From positions 13,058,348 through 13,122,347 of the forward strand of contig JAQFVV010006203.1 in assembly GCA_028023455.1 (NCBI GenBank): a stretch of 64,000 nucleotides of DNA, given 5' to 3'. This DNA is from Epiperipatus broadwayi (Eukaryota; Onychophora; Udeonychophora; Euonychophora; Peripatidae). A model generated the notes under the pieces. The model was given only the letters and a program-made list of their open reading frames with translations, made no database searches and was not told where the DNA came from. This document shows, one piece after another, positions 11,921-24,249 of this stretch (position 1 is its first letter; the number at the start of each line of letters is the position of its first letter). The position numbers were made by a program, and so were the translations under genes.

Positions 11921-12890
11921 ATATATATATATTAGATCTTATTAATAAGGATTAAAAAGTATAATATAGTAATGTAAATACTTTATTGTTGAACAAAAAT
12001 GTATTTTTGTTAATAAAAAACATAAATAAGTTTTGTGTCTGATGGGAATTGATTTAAAAATAATGCATATAGATTTTGAAATCAAAGAACTTTCTTTTTA
12101 ACAAGAAGGTATTAATGAGATGTAAGAATTATATTATCTGTGCTATTTAAAATTGACCTAATTTGGTGGAATAAAATATAGAAAGTTATGTCAATAAACA
12201 ATGTAAGTATAAAAATGTAAAATATTGGACTATATATATAATACATTATAATTTTTAATAGTTAAAAAATTAAATAATAGTGTAAATATTTTATTATTGA
12301 AGGGATATAATTGTATTAATAGAAAACATGAATAAGTTTATGCATGAGAGATTTTCAATGGATTTTTAAGTACACAAGGATTACTTTGGTGTTTAATGAA
12401 ATACTGACCTGTTGGTTAAATTTGATATAAATATTGATTTAGAAACAATAGTGAAAACAAGTGGGGCTATCTTTTTTCGTAGCTATGCAAGATGGCATTC
12501 AGAAGTGAAGCATTTCAAAGAATCATATTCTGGATATGCATAATATTTTTAATAACCAGATAAGTAATTTATATAGTATATAATTATTTATATAATGTCA
12601 GATCCAGCCCAAAAAGGGGAGTGGTGAAATGTTTTCATGGGAATGTGTGGTGATTCATTTAAATATAATAAAAACATTTAGTTATTTTTAAAATTATTTA
12701 TTAACAGATATTTTCTATCTCCAATAACAATTTTGGAGGATTATATAAAAAATAAAATAAAAACATTTGCAAGAAAAATCCCAGTACATTACTAAATAAA
12801 TATTTTTGTTTTAAGGTATTATTTAATTATTGTTTCAAAAAGTATTTTTTAAACATTAATTTTTTTTAATCTACAGATTTATTTTATAAA
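11921..12890. other. AT-rich DNA, nothing recognised
   Basis: Contains a loose internal duplication: AAAGTATAATATAGTAATGTAAATA at 11956 resembles TTAAATAATAGTGTAAATA at 12268, each followed by TTATTRTTGAA. No gene is seen. Confidence 0.4.
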
Positions 12891-12892
12891 AA

Positions 12893-13470
12893 TAACATTT
12901 GTCTAAATTGCATGTTGTTATTAAATTAATAATAATTGAAAGGTTTTTAGTCTTTCACATGCGCTGTCAGTTGTTTCTCAGACAGCCAATCAGATTTTTA
13001 AACAGCTGTCTTAAGAACAATCAGGCCTTGACACACGACAGAGATTTTGATAAGAAAAGGATGATACCAACCTTCTCTCTACTTAACTTTTATATATATA
13101 AGCCAGTCTTAAGCATTTTGGCCTGAAAGTTTGAAGATATAAACATATTCATTTATTACTCACTGAGTTTTTAATTTACGATATTACAGCACAAAATCTT
13201 AGATTTACTACATCACAATTTTCTAGATGTTAATATAATTTATCAGCAATGTATGTAAATAACATTTATCTAAATAACATGTTGTTATTTAGTTAGTAAT
13301 AATTGAAAGATTGCTAGTCTTTTACATGCGCCATCAGTTGTTTCTCAGACAGCCAATCAGATTTTTAAACAACTGTCTTAAGAACGATCAGGCCTTGACA
13401 CACAACAGAGATTTTGATAAGAAAAGGATGATACCAACCTTGTCTCTACTTAACTTTTATATATTGTAAC
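12893..13470 (+). repeat. Promoter-like (LTR-like) repeat in tandem, 365 bp period
   Basis: Unit 1 (12893-13257) contains in order TTTCTCAGACAGCCAATCAG (CCAAT box), CAGGCCTTGACACAC, a TATATATAAG TATA box, GCCAGTCTTAAGCA, a TTTATTACTCACTGAG block and a TTACGATATTACAGC end. Unit 2 (13258-13470) repeats it but stops at the TATA box. A CCAAT plus TATA layout in a tandem repeat suggests a terminal repeat of a retroelement, possibly Penelope-like, in which terminal repeats are often tandem. No coding part is present, so class is inference. Confidence 0.75.
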
Positions 13471-13489
13471 ATAATAAAAGATGCAGAAA

Positions 13490-14930
13490 CTTAATTTTAT
13501 ATCAAATTAGATATATTTGTAACAAGTAGTAGCCATTATAATATTTCATCCCTTGGTAATCAATTTAAATTAATCATTGTAACTATAAATAAATAATTGT
13601 AATGTTGGAATGATCAAAATCATTGTAACTTAATAAAAGAGATCAACATTGTAAGTAAAATTATTAATGAGGGAATATGGCATTGTAGCCAAAAATATAA
13701 GATCAAAATGCTTTATCTCAAACATATTAAGGAGACTGGAGACTAATAATCATCAAAATTTATTACTTTCAATAATCAAGTACATATTAATTATCAATAA
13801 AAATATTGGTGGCTTAATTCATCAATCCATACTTAAGATTTTTAAATATATCATAATATCAATAATTATAAACTATAATGCTTGGAGACTAGTCATTTCC
13901 ATTATCCAGTATCTGGCCTATTTCAAACCCTAGTTAGGCAGCCATTGTATCATCAATAAACAAGTAGAAACTATAAACAAATTATTAAGGACAAACTATT
14001 ATAACTCAGGAAATAACATCAAGTGGGTGAGTACACTGGTAACTCAATAAAATATCTTCTCAATAAATCCAACAGTAGATTTTACCCACTTTCATCTCTT
14101 GGTTTGATGTCAAGTGCATATTTAAGTGAATAACAAGTGAATATGGTCTAGCAGGGTGCCACTAGATTATCTGAACCTAGACACAGTTATATCTTATAAC
14201 CTTTTCACATGTACCAGGTTTGAATCCCTTTTTGGTACTTTATTTCTAACAAAAATGGAGGATTTTGCTTTTAGACCCATATCACTGTATGCACTAACAT
14301 TTAGGTAAACATAAAACATCCTTAAACTAAAGTGGAGTATATAAAATTCATCAGACAGAAATCATCTCCTAGATCTTAACATAATAAATGTGTTTCAATA
14401 TCTTTATAAGTTTTACTAGCTCATATTATACTATTAATTTAGGATGGCAATTCACTCATCCTTGCATGATGTAGATGATGGAATGGTGGTTATTATAATT
14501 ATTCATGAATGTCAACTAAATACCATGAAATCACTTATTTATCTATGGCCTTTAAACATTTATCTAGCTCCTTAATTAAAACGTGATGATGATGATGACA
14601 ACAATAATAGTTCCAACCACAGCTTCAGAACCAAGTCTAACATAAAATTTAGTTCCAAAGAAATTCATAACTACTGGTTAATCTTAGTATATTTAATTAG
14701 AACTTAAACAATTAACATTCACCATTGATGATGAATGATCACAACTAATAAAGAATACTCTCAATGAAAATATATGCCTTGTTTACTAAAACAAATTAAC
14801 ATTTATTAATGCATTACTAACATATACAAACAATTTAAAGATAAAACTAAGAATTTATATGACTAATAATAATAATAATAATTGATTATATGGCAATCAT
14901 AAGATTAATTTTAAGTTTGTCCCCCTTTCC
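13490..14930. repeat. Old diverged relative of the 1.24 kb repeat
   Basis: Scattered collinear matches: CATTGTAACTATAAATAA for the ATTTGTAACTAT block, GCCTATTTCAAACCCTAG, GTGCCACTAGATTATCTGAA against GCGCCACTAGATTGTTTTCAA, GATGATGATGACAACAATAA against the GATGATGATAATAATA run, and CACCATTGATGATGAATGATC. Divergence is high and ends are uncertain. Confidence 0.5.
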
Positions 14931-17125
14931 CATCAAAGATATAATGTATATAAAATTGGATACCAAATTTGCCAAAGTTTTCTCTCCACAAGAAAAATAT
15001 TTAATAAAAAAAAATAAACACTCTTTTGCACACATACTTTTATAATCTAACATGTAAAGTAGAATGATTAAGGAGAAAAAAAAATGTTAGTAGAATTGAA
15101 AGAGCAAGATTTCCAGAAACAAGTTTTTAAATTGCTTCTCCTCCTTCCTGCTAAGCTTGGAGATCGCTATTCTTTAAATCAAAACAAAAATAATCTAATA
15201 TTTTTAAATGCTATCTATTTTCTCACATCCATACAACATTATATACATGTGGCAAGTATGATTATATTACCGTGTATGTGTGTGTTTATTCCCATAATAA
15301 CCAAAATATTATTTAAAAACAAAATAATAGTACAAAAAAGTATTTTACATATTAATAACATTTCATAACTTTAGATTCATATACAATAATACCCTTTAGA
15401 AAATAAACTTCATTAATAAGTGGAGTATAATAGTTTTAGCATACATAAAATTATTACTCAAGGCTATAGCTATTATTATTGAAGAAATTTTTGGTTTCAA
15501 TTGATTATGGTTGTTTTAAAGTTCTAAGAAAAAAATATAAAATTTTACTGCTCAAATTTTACCAATAGTCTTTGATATCATAAAAAGAAAATAGATAATG
15601 AAAATTCATATTACCAGTCCCAAGAGTTCAAACTTAGCTTGTGAATGTCTATATTTTTGCAGCAAACAATTTCCGTGGTTCACTGGAACTGTCTCTTTTC
15701 TTGAGGCTTATAATTATTTGATGGTGATGATGATGGTGATATTATTTGCTTCAGTGAGAACTATCTGGCACTGGAACTTTTTCTTTCCTTCCTTGTTAAG
15801 CATAATTCTTCCAATAGATGGAGTATATCAGTTGTTCTCCCATTCATAATTTTGCCTGGGTTTAAATTCAGTCATTGGAATAATTGTAGTAGATGATTTA
15901 ATACTTATCAGTAGATTAATCATTTTCCTTCAGCTTTCAAATACAGGTGAATGTTTTCTTTTACTTAAAATATCACATTTCTCTCAGTCATCAGTCATCA
16001 GATGTAGAATATTTTTAATTTCAGATGACATTTTTTTCTATATATGATATGCTAGCTCTGGGGGTCAGAAAAACCCAAGATGATCTATATATTTTAACCT
16101 GCCATTCTGTGTTCAATCTTCAACAAAAAAAAAACTTTATATTTAAAAAAATGATTTTAAATTGATATCTGGCAGAATTAAAATGCTTGTATTTTTCTAG
16201 TTTCAATATTTAAAAATCTCTTTTAACTGATTTTTCAGTCTGTTTTTATACTTGATTTTTTTTTCTATTTTCAGCAAACTCTTTTTTAGATTCACTGGAA
16301 CATATAAAAAATCACACTATCCTGATTATTCAGATTAATCCTGTTTTGAAGTAACATTATTTTAATTCTTTTTTCACATATCTGTCACAAAATGTCACAC
16401 CTGAAATTTAGCTTCTTTCCTTGATCTCAAGCTGATGGAAAATCTTAAATTAGACTTCTCACATCGTCTAAGCTTTAACAGAAAAACAACCAATCTTTAT
16501 AACACAAAATTGTTGAGTAAAAAAAATAATTTAACAGATTTTCGTCTTTTTCTTTTTCAATATGTAATAACTGTAGATTTATTTATGCAATGTACACACA
16601 CTTTACCATTCAAATCATTTATAAAAACTGGCCCACTAAAATAATCTGAATGCTTTTTAGAAATTATAATTTTAATATCTAAAATTAAATCCTTACTTTC
16701 AAACCCCAAATTACAACTATATAAAAAAAATAGAAATGCAATAGTAGAATCTAGCTTACAGTGTAGACTAATTTCAAAGAAAGTTATTATTTGAAATATG
16801 AGAATGATAAACTAAGTATCTTACACACACACTGCCTATATATGTGTTATAACCTTACTTTTTAACAAAAAAAATTAACTATTGAATAATTAAATATGTG
16901 TACTACTCTTTTTGAGTTTTTATCAACACACAAATAACTAAAGAACATAACTGTTGCCCCCACTCTCTTTCTGTCTTAAGCTTTCAGAACTTCATCTTGT
17001 AGGGTTTAAACTTGGGTGCCCTATAGCTTCATTTACTATATAAAAATGTGATGATGATTTTTGTTCCACATTTTCTTTCATGCACATTACTACAAATTTA
17101 GCTACTGACTAAATTGTAATGGCAC
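14931..17125. other. AT-rich DNA with chance ORFs
   Basis: Open frames at 15084-15368, 15598-15849 and 16435-16644 (plus) have no recognisable domain. A TTYAGCAAAC...TTCACTGGAAC phrase occurs at 15660 and 16275 and hints at an old duplication. No gene is supported. Confidence 0.4.
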
Positions 17126-17127
17126 AA

Positions 17128-17505
17128 TATATAAGCCAGTCCTAAGCATCTTGGTCTGAAATCTTGAAGATATAAACATATTCATTTATTACTCACTGAA
17201 TAGAAAATTGTGGTGTAGTAAATCTAAGATTTCACGCTGTAATATCGTAAATTAAAAACTCAGTGAGTAATAAATGAATATGTTTATATCTTCAAGCTTT
17301 CAGGCCAAGATGCTTAAGACTGGCTTATATATATATATAAAAGTTAAGTAGAGAGAAGGTTGATAGTCATGTGTTAAGGCCTGATCGTTCTTAAGACAGC
17401 TGTTTAAAAATCTGATTGGCTGTCTGAGAAACAACTGATGGTGCATGTGAAAGACTAGCAACCTTTCAATTATTACTAATTTATAGAAATAAATGAATAA
17501 AACAT
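17128..17505 (-). repeat. Promoter-like repeat, inverted copy with palindromic end
   Basis: Read on the minus strand this is the 12.9 kb unit: CATGCACCATCAGTTG, AGCCAATCAG, TATATATATAAGCCAG, GGCCTGAAAGCTTGAAG and the CTCACTGAG block. After about 55 bp it turns back on itself, repeating from CTCACTGA to TATATAAGCCAG in reverse (17128-17200). The segment downstream of the TATA box is therefore in inverted duplication. Confidence 0.75.
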
Positions 17506-17687
17506 GTAAGGTATTTATCGAACATGTTAAATGTTTAAAGCCATATTATCAAGTTGTTGTTTTTTTGCAAAAGTCCTGAGAAAAAATGTCTTTTAATTTA
17601 TAAATTTTATTTCATAAATTGGGGAGAGGGGCCCTAAAGTTTATTTTGCACAAAGAGGCTTCTTACTCTGTTTTAAAATATATATGA

Positions 17688-17774
17688 GTGGTCAACACAG
17701 CTGGCTTACAAGCAGTTGTCCCGGGTTAGGGAGTTCGCTTCCCGGCCGATATTATGACATATGAGAAAAAAAAT
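17688..17774 (+). mobile_element. tRNA-Gly-derived SINE, partial
   Basis: GTGGTCAACACAGCTG, the anticodon-arm equivalent CTTACAAGCAGTTG, CCCGGGTTAGGGAGTTCGCT (a B box split by six extra bases) and CCCGGCCGA end in TATTATGACATATGAGAAAAA, the shared 3' tail. The 5' part of the tRNA-like head is missing. Confidence 0.75.
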
Positions 17775-18389
17775 TCTTATGTTTTGCATGTAATAATCTC
17801 AGAATATTTTTTAATATTAAAATGCATAAAATGAACTATCACTTATAGTCTCAACTTTGAAGTTAATTACCAGAAATTGAATTTAATAAAATAAATGGAA
17901 AAAAAACCAACAACTGTATATATGTATATTCAATGGTTTGAATAAATTTGAAAATCAGTGTTTTAATAAAATAAAAAAAAGTAATATATTCTTTATTCAT
18001 ATTTTCATTTAATAAAAGAAACTATTTATCTGACTTTATATTATTATTAAATGAAAGCTTCTTAAAAAGGCACATGGAGAAAATATCAAAAAAAATTAAA
18101 TATAATATCAATGCATCTTCTATAAAGAGCACTCTTTTGAAAGGCAGATATTATACTCAAAAAAAAAAAAAGAGGAAATTTGAAATTCTATATCTAATTG
18201 TGGTATTCCATAATGCATTCAACAGGAAATTATTAGATTCCAGTTTATTACCGAGTTTACTGTAATAATGAATCATGCTTGTTTTATTTTCTATTTATTT
18301 TCCGTTATTTTAGTTTGATTTACAGACTAAAAAACAGCCTCGAAAATGTGATAAGTAAATTAAATTTATATATATACTCATAATATATA
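17775..18389. other. AT-rich DNA, nothing recognised
   Basis: The low-complexity frame at 18074-18265 is not considered a gene. Confidence 0.5.
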
Positions 18390-18745
18390 TTATAAAGAAC
18401 TTGACCTCAAACTTTCAAACTCCCTACATCTATACAATCCATTTTATACAACTGATACACATGACCACATATGTGTGAAAAAGATAAATGATTATATATA
18501 CGTATTTCAAGCTGAACCAGCACTCATCAGTTGATTCAGATCACCATCTCTCACATAGATATACAATCAGTGCTATATTAAGATAGCAAATCTTCAAACG
18601 TTAGTAGACAAACTTCAATCTTCTCTATTCTCCAACTTTTCGGATAGCCATCTTTTTCATATGTATGTTGTCATGTGTATCAGTTATATAAAATGAATTG
18701 GATAGTTGTAGAAAGCTTGAAAGTTTAAGTTCCAGTCCCTTATAA
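18390..18745 (-). repeat. Hammerhead-bearing repeat family A, palindromic copy
   Basis: Both ends carry the family terminus, a minus-strand GAGGTCAAGTTC-like end on the left and AAGTTCCAGTCCC on the right, with an ATACAACTGATACACATGAC block and its complement inside. The minus strand at 18483-18548 reads CAACTGATGA, GTGCTGGTTCAGCTT, GAAA, TACGTATA. The core is intact, but stem II has one U.U mismatch and the distal cleavage-side strand has lost the GG of TTGG. Confidence 0.75.
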
Positions 18746-19095
18746 CTACATTAGAAAATATGCATGTATTTAAAATATTATATATATAGTTTTTACATAC
18801 ATAGTAAATTATTGTACTATATGTGAGTGTTAAATATTTAATGAAAGGATTTTAAAATTTTTCATCCACTTTCAATACTCTTGAATGGAGGAGATTCAAC
18901 TACAAGCCAGATAAATATTTAACATTTTTCCAGTCATAAGCAGACTTATGGGTTCGTTTTGAACTGCTTGACTGGTGATCACTTCATATATAAATCCAAA
19001 ATTGGTTAGTAAATGCATATTTAACTTTTATTAACTAAAAGATAAGAATTATTAGTAAATTTAGGTCGATCAAGTAAGTGTCAAATTAAACCACT
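18746..19095. other. AT-rich DNA, nothing recognised
   Basis: No recognisable features. A CCAAAATTGGTTAGTAAATG phrase near 18997 resembles text at 27385 and, reversed, at 43818, so it may be a minor dispersed repeat. Confidence 0.35.
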
Positions 19096-19225
19096 AAACA
19101 TCACATGATCACCATTTCTTATGCTTGCTCGTAACTGTTATTAAAATGTGCAAAACTCTCCATTGATTACTCTGGCTTGCACTGAGTGGCACTACTGTAT
19201 GGAGAGTTTTTCCTATTTTAATAAG
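19096..19225 (+). repeat. Repeat family B, copy lacking the ribozyme segment
   Basis: AACATCACATGATCACCATT, GCTTGCTCGTAACTGTTATT, CATTGATTACTCTGGCTTGC and ACTGAGTGGCACTACTGTAT are shared with 35010-35265 and, more weakly, with 24260-24690. The part that carries the hammerhead-like core in those copies is absent here. Confidence 0.75.
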
Positions 19226-19648
19226 TCTCAAATTATAAAATATAGATGTAAAATGATTCAGCCTTCATCTTTATGAGGGGGGGGGGGTATTATACCCCTG
19301 TAATGTTGAACACATGGTTTATCTTTACCTTTAAGATAGATTACATTATTTTAAAAGTACATTTATTTATTTATTTTAACAAAGTAAATATTACAAAAGT
19401 TAAAACACGATATTGCACAGATTTAGTTATGTTTCAATATTGGGCTGACATTGTTTGAATATTAATATGAATTTGAAATCAAAAAGATGAAATAAAATAA
19501 TATTAAATAAAATATGAATAATATGAAATGAGTGAAAAAATATCAGTAATAAATGCAGATTAAAGAAAATGCATATTGTGCAAAACATGAATCAATAAAA
19601 AAATAGTCATATATCACATGACCCCACTTCTTTTTTTAAGCTTGTAAA

Positions 19649-19922
19649 ATATAAACAAAGAGCTTTGCTAATTGCTCAACAAGCTTTGTGATAAATGCTT
19701 AGCAAAAGAAAGCATTTAAAATATCTCTATCAGAAACCACACCCAAATTCCAGACCAATGATTTCATGCTTTGGCACTTCTCAGTGAGGTACTAGGGCCA
19801 TTTCTGAAACTATCCTAGCATCTCACTGAGGAGATATTTCTGATAGATATTTTAAGTGCTTTCTTTTGCTAAGCATTTATCACAAAGCTTGTTGAGCAAT
19901 TAGCAAAGCTCTTTGTTTATAT
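19649..19922. repeat. Hairpin element, 274 bp, with nested inner hairpin
   Basis: The outer arms start ATATAAACAAAGAGCTTTGC and end with the exact complement. They pair over about 85 bp, through TGCTTAGCAAAAGAAAGCA and ATATCT...TCAGAAA. A second hairpin sits inside: CTCAGTGAGGTACTAGG pairs with CCTAGCATCTCACTGAG at 19776-19832. Non-coding foldback element. Confidence 0.9.
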
Positions 19923-21438
19923 GAATCAATGATATTAGAAAAAAGGTGTTTAAATGTTTGTATTATTTACATATTAAATTATCCTTAGAAACTTTTAAAT
20001 TGGTAATTACCTACTTGAGAATGCAACCCAGTTTAAATATCTTAATAGTTTTATAAGTTGAAAGATGGACTTAGATGTTCTGCTGCATCTTAGATTCCAA
20101 AGTGGTTTTGTTTTTTTTAAAAATATTTTTATCATAGAGAAATAATTTGCTGTATATAAAGTTATTATTATTACCATATTTATAATATGGAAGTGAGATT
20201 TGCATATCTTATCAGTGCAGCATAAAAGCGTTAGAAAAGTTTTATTTAAAGATATTCTATATATTTTTTATGAAAACACCCATGTTCTTCACCATGATGA
20301 TGCAATACATAGAATCCATTAACATAAAAAATGAATGAATATGACAAGATTTTCTAAAAAAAAGTGTTCTATGGTCAATTTGTACTTGGTTTTTAAGAGA
20401 GAAGTTGAACCTGTTTTTTATACAGCTTATATCAAAGACATTTTTAAAAAATTGATTGTTTTCATCAGAAAATATGGCAGAAAATAGAATACACTGAAGT
20501 GTTATAATTAGTCGCGGTGAAGTATTTCTGAAAAAAAAGTTTTTTTCAAAAGAAATTAATAAATAGCATTGCAAAAATATATTTTAAAAAATGAGCCATG
20601 TGTTTGTATAATCATTGCTGAATATATTTCTTGAATAGTTTTTTCTATCTTTTAAGTTGGAATGGCGATACTCATTTATGAGTGGCTGAAGGTAATGATG
20701 ATAAATATTAAAAGAAAGAATTAGTCTTGTTATGTAAATCATTTCACTATGCAACTGACATTAATTAAAATATTTTTATTATTTTATTGAAATTAAACAT
20801 GCATTTCACTTTTCAAATAAAATAAATAATTAAAAGTAATATGTATATTAGTGTAAAAATTTTACAAGTAAAAGATGTAAGCATATATTTTAAATTTATC
20901 TGTATATTCAGTAACTTAATATTAATATCTTAATTATACTGACATTTTGGATGAATCACACCTGCCATAATTTGAATAGTGAAGGTCATTTGATTGATGT
21001 TATAGAGATACTAATTTCCATTGCTTGGAGAGTGACATGGGTCATTCATTTGAAATATCAGATACAACAAGAATGCAAATTATAATCTTTTAATTTATTA
21101 TTATAATGACAACTATTATTATTTAATTATAATTTTGTATTTTTAGATGGGTTATATTTAATTTTTAGTCATATTACAATTGAGAATTAAATTTGTAAAT
21201 TTTTTCAATATAATAAATCCTAAAGATAAACTTTGATAACAATCGTATTGACAAATGTGCTATATTAGTTATTACATCTTGCTTGTATTAATAAATATAA
21301 TTTGTTAGGGGTAACATCTCTTCAATTCCCATGTATAAATAATATTTTTCAAACATTTTATTTAGTGAAGTATTGATGTACCTAGGTATTGATTCTTTAA
21401 AATACTGCTTTGATGTCATGAAATAATACTGGGATAAT
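19923..21438. other. AT-rich DNA, nothing recognised
   Basis: The minus-strand frame at 20257-20574 shows no domain and has low-complexity composition. No repeats were recognised. Confidence 0.45.
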
Positions 21439-21439
21439 T

Positions 21440-21547
21440 TTTTTTTCATATGTCATAGCATTGACCAGGACGCAAACCCACAACCGTCTGCAACCAACTA
21501 CTTGCTTGCAAGGCAGCTGCGATGACCTCTCGGCTAACAACGCTTGA
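21440..21547 (-). mobile_element. tRNA-derived SINE, minus strand
   Basis: On the minus strand: AGCGTTGTTAGCCGAGAGGT (A box region), GCAGCTGCCTTGCAAGC (anticodon arm), GGGTTTGCGTCCTGG (B box), then CTATGACATATGAAAAAAAA. Head and tail match the 44.2 kb copy; the T-arm region carries extra bases, as in the 17.7 and 39.6 kb copies. Confidence 0.85.
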
Positions 21548-23019
21548 CTATATTGGGATAATTAATCTTTAACTTTAAAATACTTTATATAAGTAAAATA
21601 TAGATTTATAAATAGTTTAAAAAATAGAACAGAAAAAAAAAGATAATAATAAGACATATATTTTTTAGAAATTATTTTAAAAATAAACTTTGCGTTTTTC
21701 ATTTATATTGTTAAAATGTTTTGATAAAAAAATGTAAACACTTAAGTTGTTCATTTAAATTGTTTTACTTTTAGTTTTTTTTTTTTTAATTTAAAAATAA
21801 ATATTATGTTTTTCATTTAGACTTAAGTGTTCTCAGAATGGTAAAGTTTTTTATTCTAAGAAAATTGTCAACTTGTATAGTTATGTATTGTTTCTATGGC
21901 AAAGTAATTAATTGCAAGTGAAGAAACTACTTTGGTATTTTTATGGCAGAAAATCTACATAACGATGTCAAATGTGAATGATCTTATATCAAAGGTGGGT
22001 GAGTGGCTATGATGGAAAAAAAAAATTATAAAGAAAAGTTTAGAACATTTTTGCATTATCCATATCGTAACTGCCAAAGTGCCTGATCTGTGCAAGGCGT
22101 CAATGCTTTGTGTTACTTTTGGGTAGTAAAAAAAAACACATATTGGCTGCAATAATCAAAAGAAGTAATTTTCAGTTTAACCTTCTTTTAATTTGTTGTT
22201 GATTTAAAGCACGCCACTTTATTTTATTTGGATTGTTTTATTTGCTTTATTACAATTTATACTTAATAACATTTTTTTTTCCTTAGATGGAAAATAAAAA
22301 ATTTGTAATTGACAATTCTTTTGGCCCTTAGTATTAGTGAACATGTTTTCCCCTCATTTTTTCAAAATCACATAAGTAATTTAAACATTTTAAAGATAAA
22401 TATAAATAATAAAAATTCCAAACAAACCTACCAATTACAAGTAATAAGAAATTGTTTAAAAGTATACATTTATTTTATAAATTAATTTATAAGTTGATAT
22501 TAGGTACTATTATAAGAAATCAAAATGAACATTGAAAATTTACAATCTGACTATATTTCTCTCTCTCTACCCCCGCCCGCCGCCCCTTTTTTTCAAAACC
22601 AAATAAAAAATTAAAATGACAAATTATACTGAAAGCTTAATGCAAATCTGTCAATGAAAACTAATAAGAGGTTTTAGTTTACACATTGAATTTATAAATT
22701 ATATAGTATTATAATTAATCACTTTTCCAAGTCAAAAAAAATCTTAAATTTAGCAATTAGTTATCCCATTATTTTTTTATGATGTCAAAACATTGTTTAA
22801 TTATTCAACTAAACATAAAATGAAATGTAGATGCTTGAATACATCATATCTTCAATGACTCTGCCTACAGAATATAACATTGAGCCAATTTTAGTGCAAA
22901 TTTGTTTACATTTATAATTAAAATTTCTTTCAAGTTATAACTGTCTAGATTTGCTTACCATATAAATTTTTGAAATGCAGATAAAGTGGAACTCCTTCAT
23001 CTAATGTAAAAATGAGTCT
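21548..23019. other. AT-rich DNA with one C-rich tract
   Basis: Featureless apart from a C-rich stretch at 22561-22590 (CTCTCTCTACCCCCGCCCGC), which stands out in this background. No gene was recognised; the frame at 21955-22152 is not supported. Confidence 0.45.
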
Positions 23020-23455
<436 letters not shown>

Positions 23456-23595
23456 AGTACAGCATTTGATAAATATTTAACCAAAAATATTACATATTAC
23501 ATTTTAAAGCGAACTAAATTTATTTCATTATACAGTAATTGTGTTTACATTAAAAGTTGACTATAGTTATTCTAATTTTAACATCATATCAATAC

Positions 23596-23606
23596 TTTAT
23601 TTTATT
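23596..23606 (-). promoter_or_regulatory. Candidate poly(A) signals for the cysteine-rich peptide gene
   Basis: Two overlapping AATAAA hexamers on the minus strand (AATAAAATAAAG read in sense), about 150 nt downstream of the stop codon. Such hexamers are frequent by chance in AT-rich DNA, so the support is positional only. Confidence 0.35.
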
Positions 23607-23751
23607 TTTTGCAAAAAAAAAATTATTTTTCTCTAGTCTTCGACTTCTCGTTATCCTTGGTTGAATTCTTGTGCTGGATTTGAAATTATTTCATTTGTAA
23701 CTCATTAAATAATCATTCAAATATATTTGTATAGTAATTAAAATTCAAATA

Positions 23752-23967
23752 TTATTCGTAAGACCGACAAGAAGAACTTCGTCTCACCACTTGCGAAATG
23801 CATTTGTTAGAACATCTGTTAATTAACTTTCGACCCCATCCAAAACATTTGTAGCAAAATCGGTAACAGCTGTTGATATATTGAAAGGGTGAAGCAATAG
23901 CACCATCTTCAAAATTAGTTTGGAACACAATAATAGCCATTAAAACAATAATAATCTGAAACAACAT
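23752..23967 (-). CDS. Candidate small secreted cysteine-rich peptide precursor
   Basis: A 71-residue frame starting at the ATG ending at 23967 encodes a hydrophobic stretch (residues 5-15, IIIVLMAIIVF), then a likely signal-peptidase site after AIA (residue 25), then a 46-residue mature part with six cysteines spaced C-x3-C-x2-C-x10-C-x3-C-x10-C. It also holds an FGWGRK segment and a later RR. Established knowledge: insect eclosion hormones have a similar spacing with x12 in the central gap; the CHH/ITP group has a related pattern. The residues between cysteines do not obviously match, so family membership is only a hypothesis. An alternative model has this as a last exon: TTATGTTGTTTCAG immediately before ATT at 23955 is a good 3' splice acceptor and the codon phase is 0, so the first residues would come from an upstream exon. 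The predicted signal lacks a basic N-terminus, which favours the spliced model. This is the only frame in the window that looks like a host gene. Confidence 0.45.
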   Translation of the reverse strand: MLFQIIIVLMAIIVFQTNFEDGAIASPFQYINSCYRFCYKCFGWGRKLINRCSNKCISQVVRRSSSCRSYE

Positions 23968-24249
23968 AAGACAAATTAATAAATCACATTCAGTTAATAA
24001 AAGCACTCATTTTTACATTATTTTTGCTATTGTTGTTAGTTATTGCATTTGATATTAATGAATAAAACATCTTGATTTATACCATTTGTATTAAACCTAG
24101 TGAACTAATCACAATGCATTAATATTTATGCAGCATTCATTCTTATATTTTTTTACCCAGAAATGTAAAGCTTTTTCATTCTTTACCAAATACTTATCAT
24201 GTACAGAAATAAGTACTATTATCATGAATCTCTTTTTTTGTTTTTATTT

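Noticed and set aside
12893-13470. Host gene promoter from CCAAT and TATA boxes
   Set aside because: The same layout recurs in tandem and inverted copies without a gene downstream, so it belongs to a repeat.
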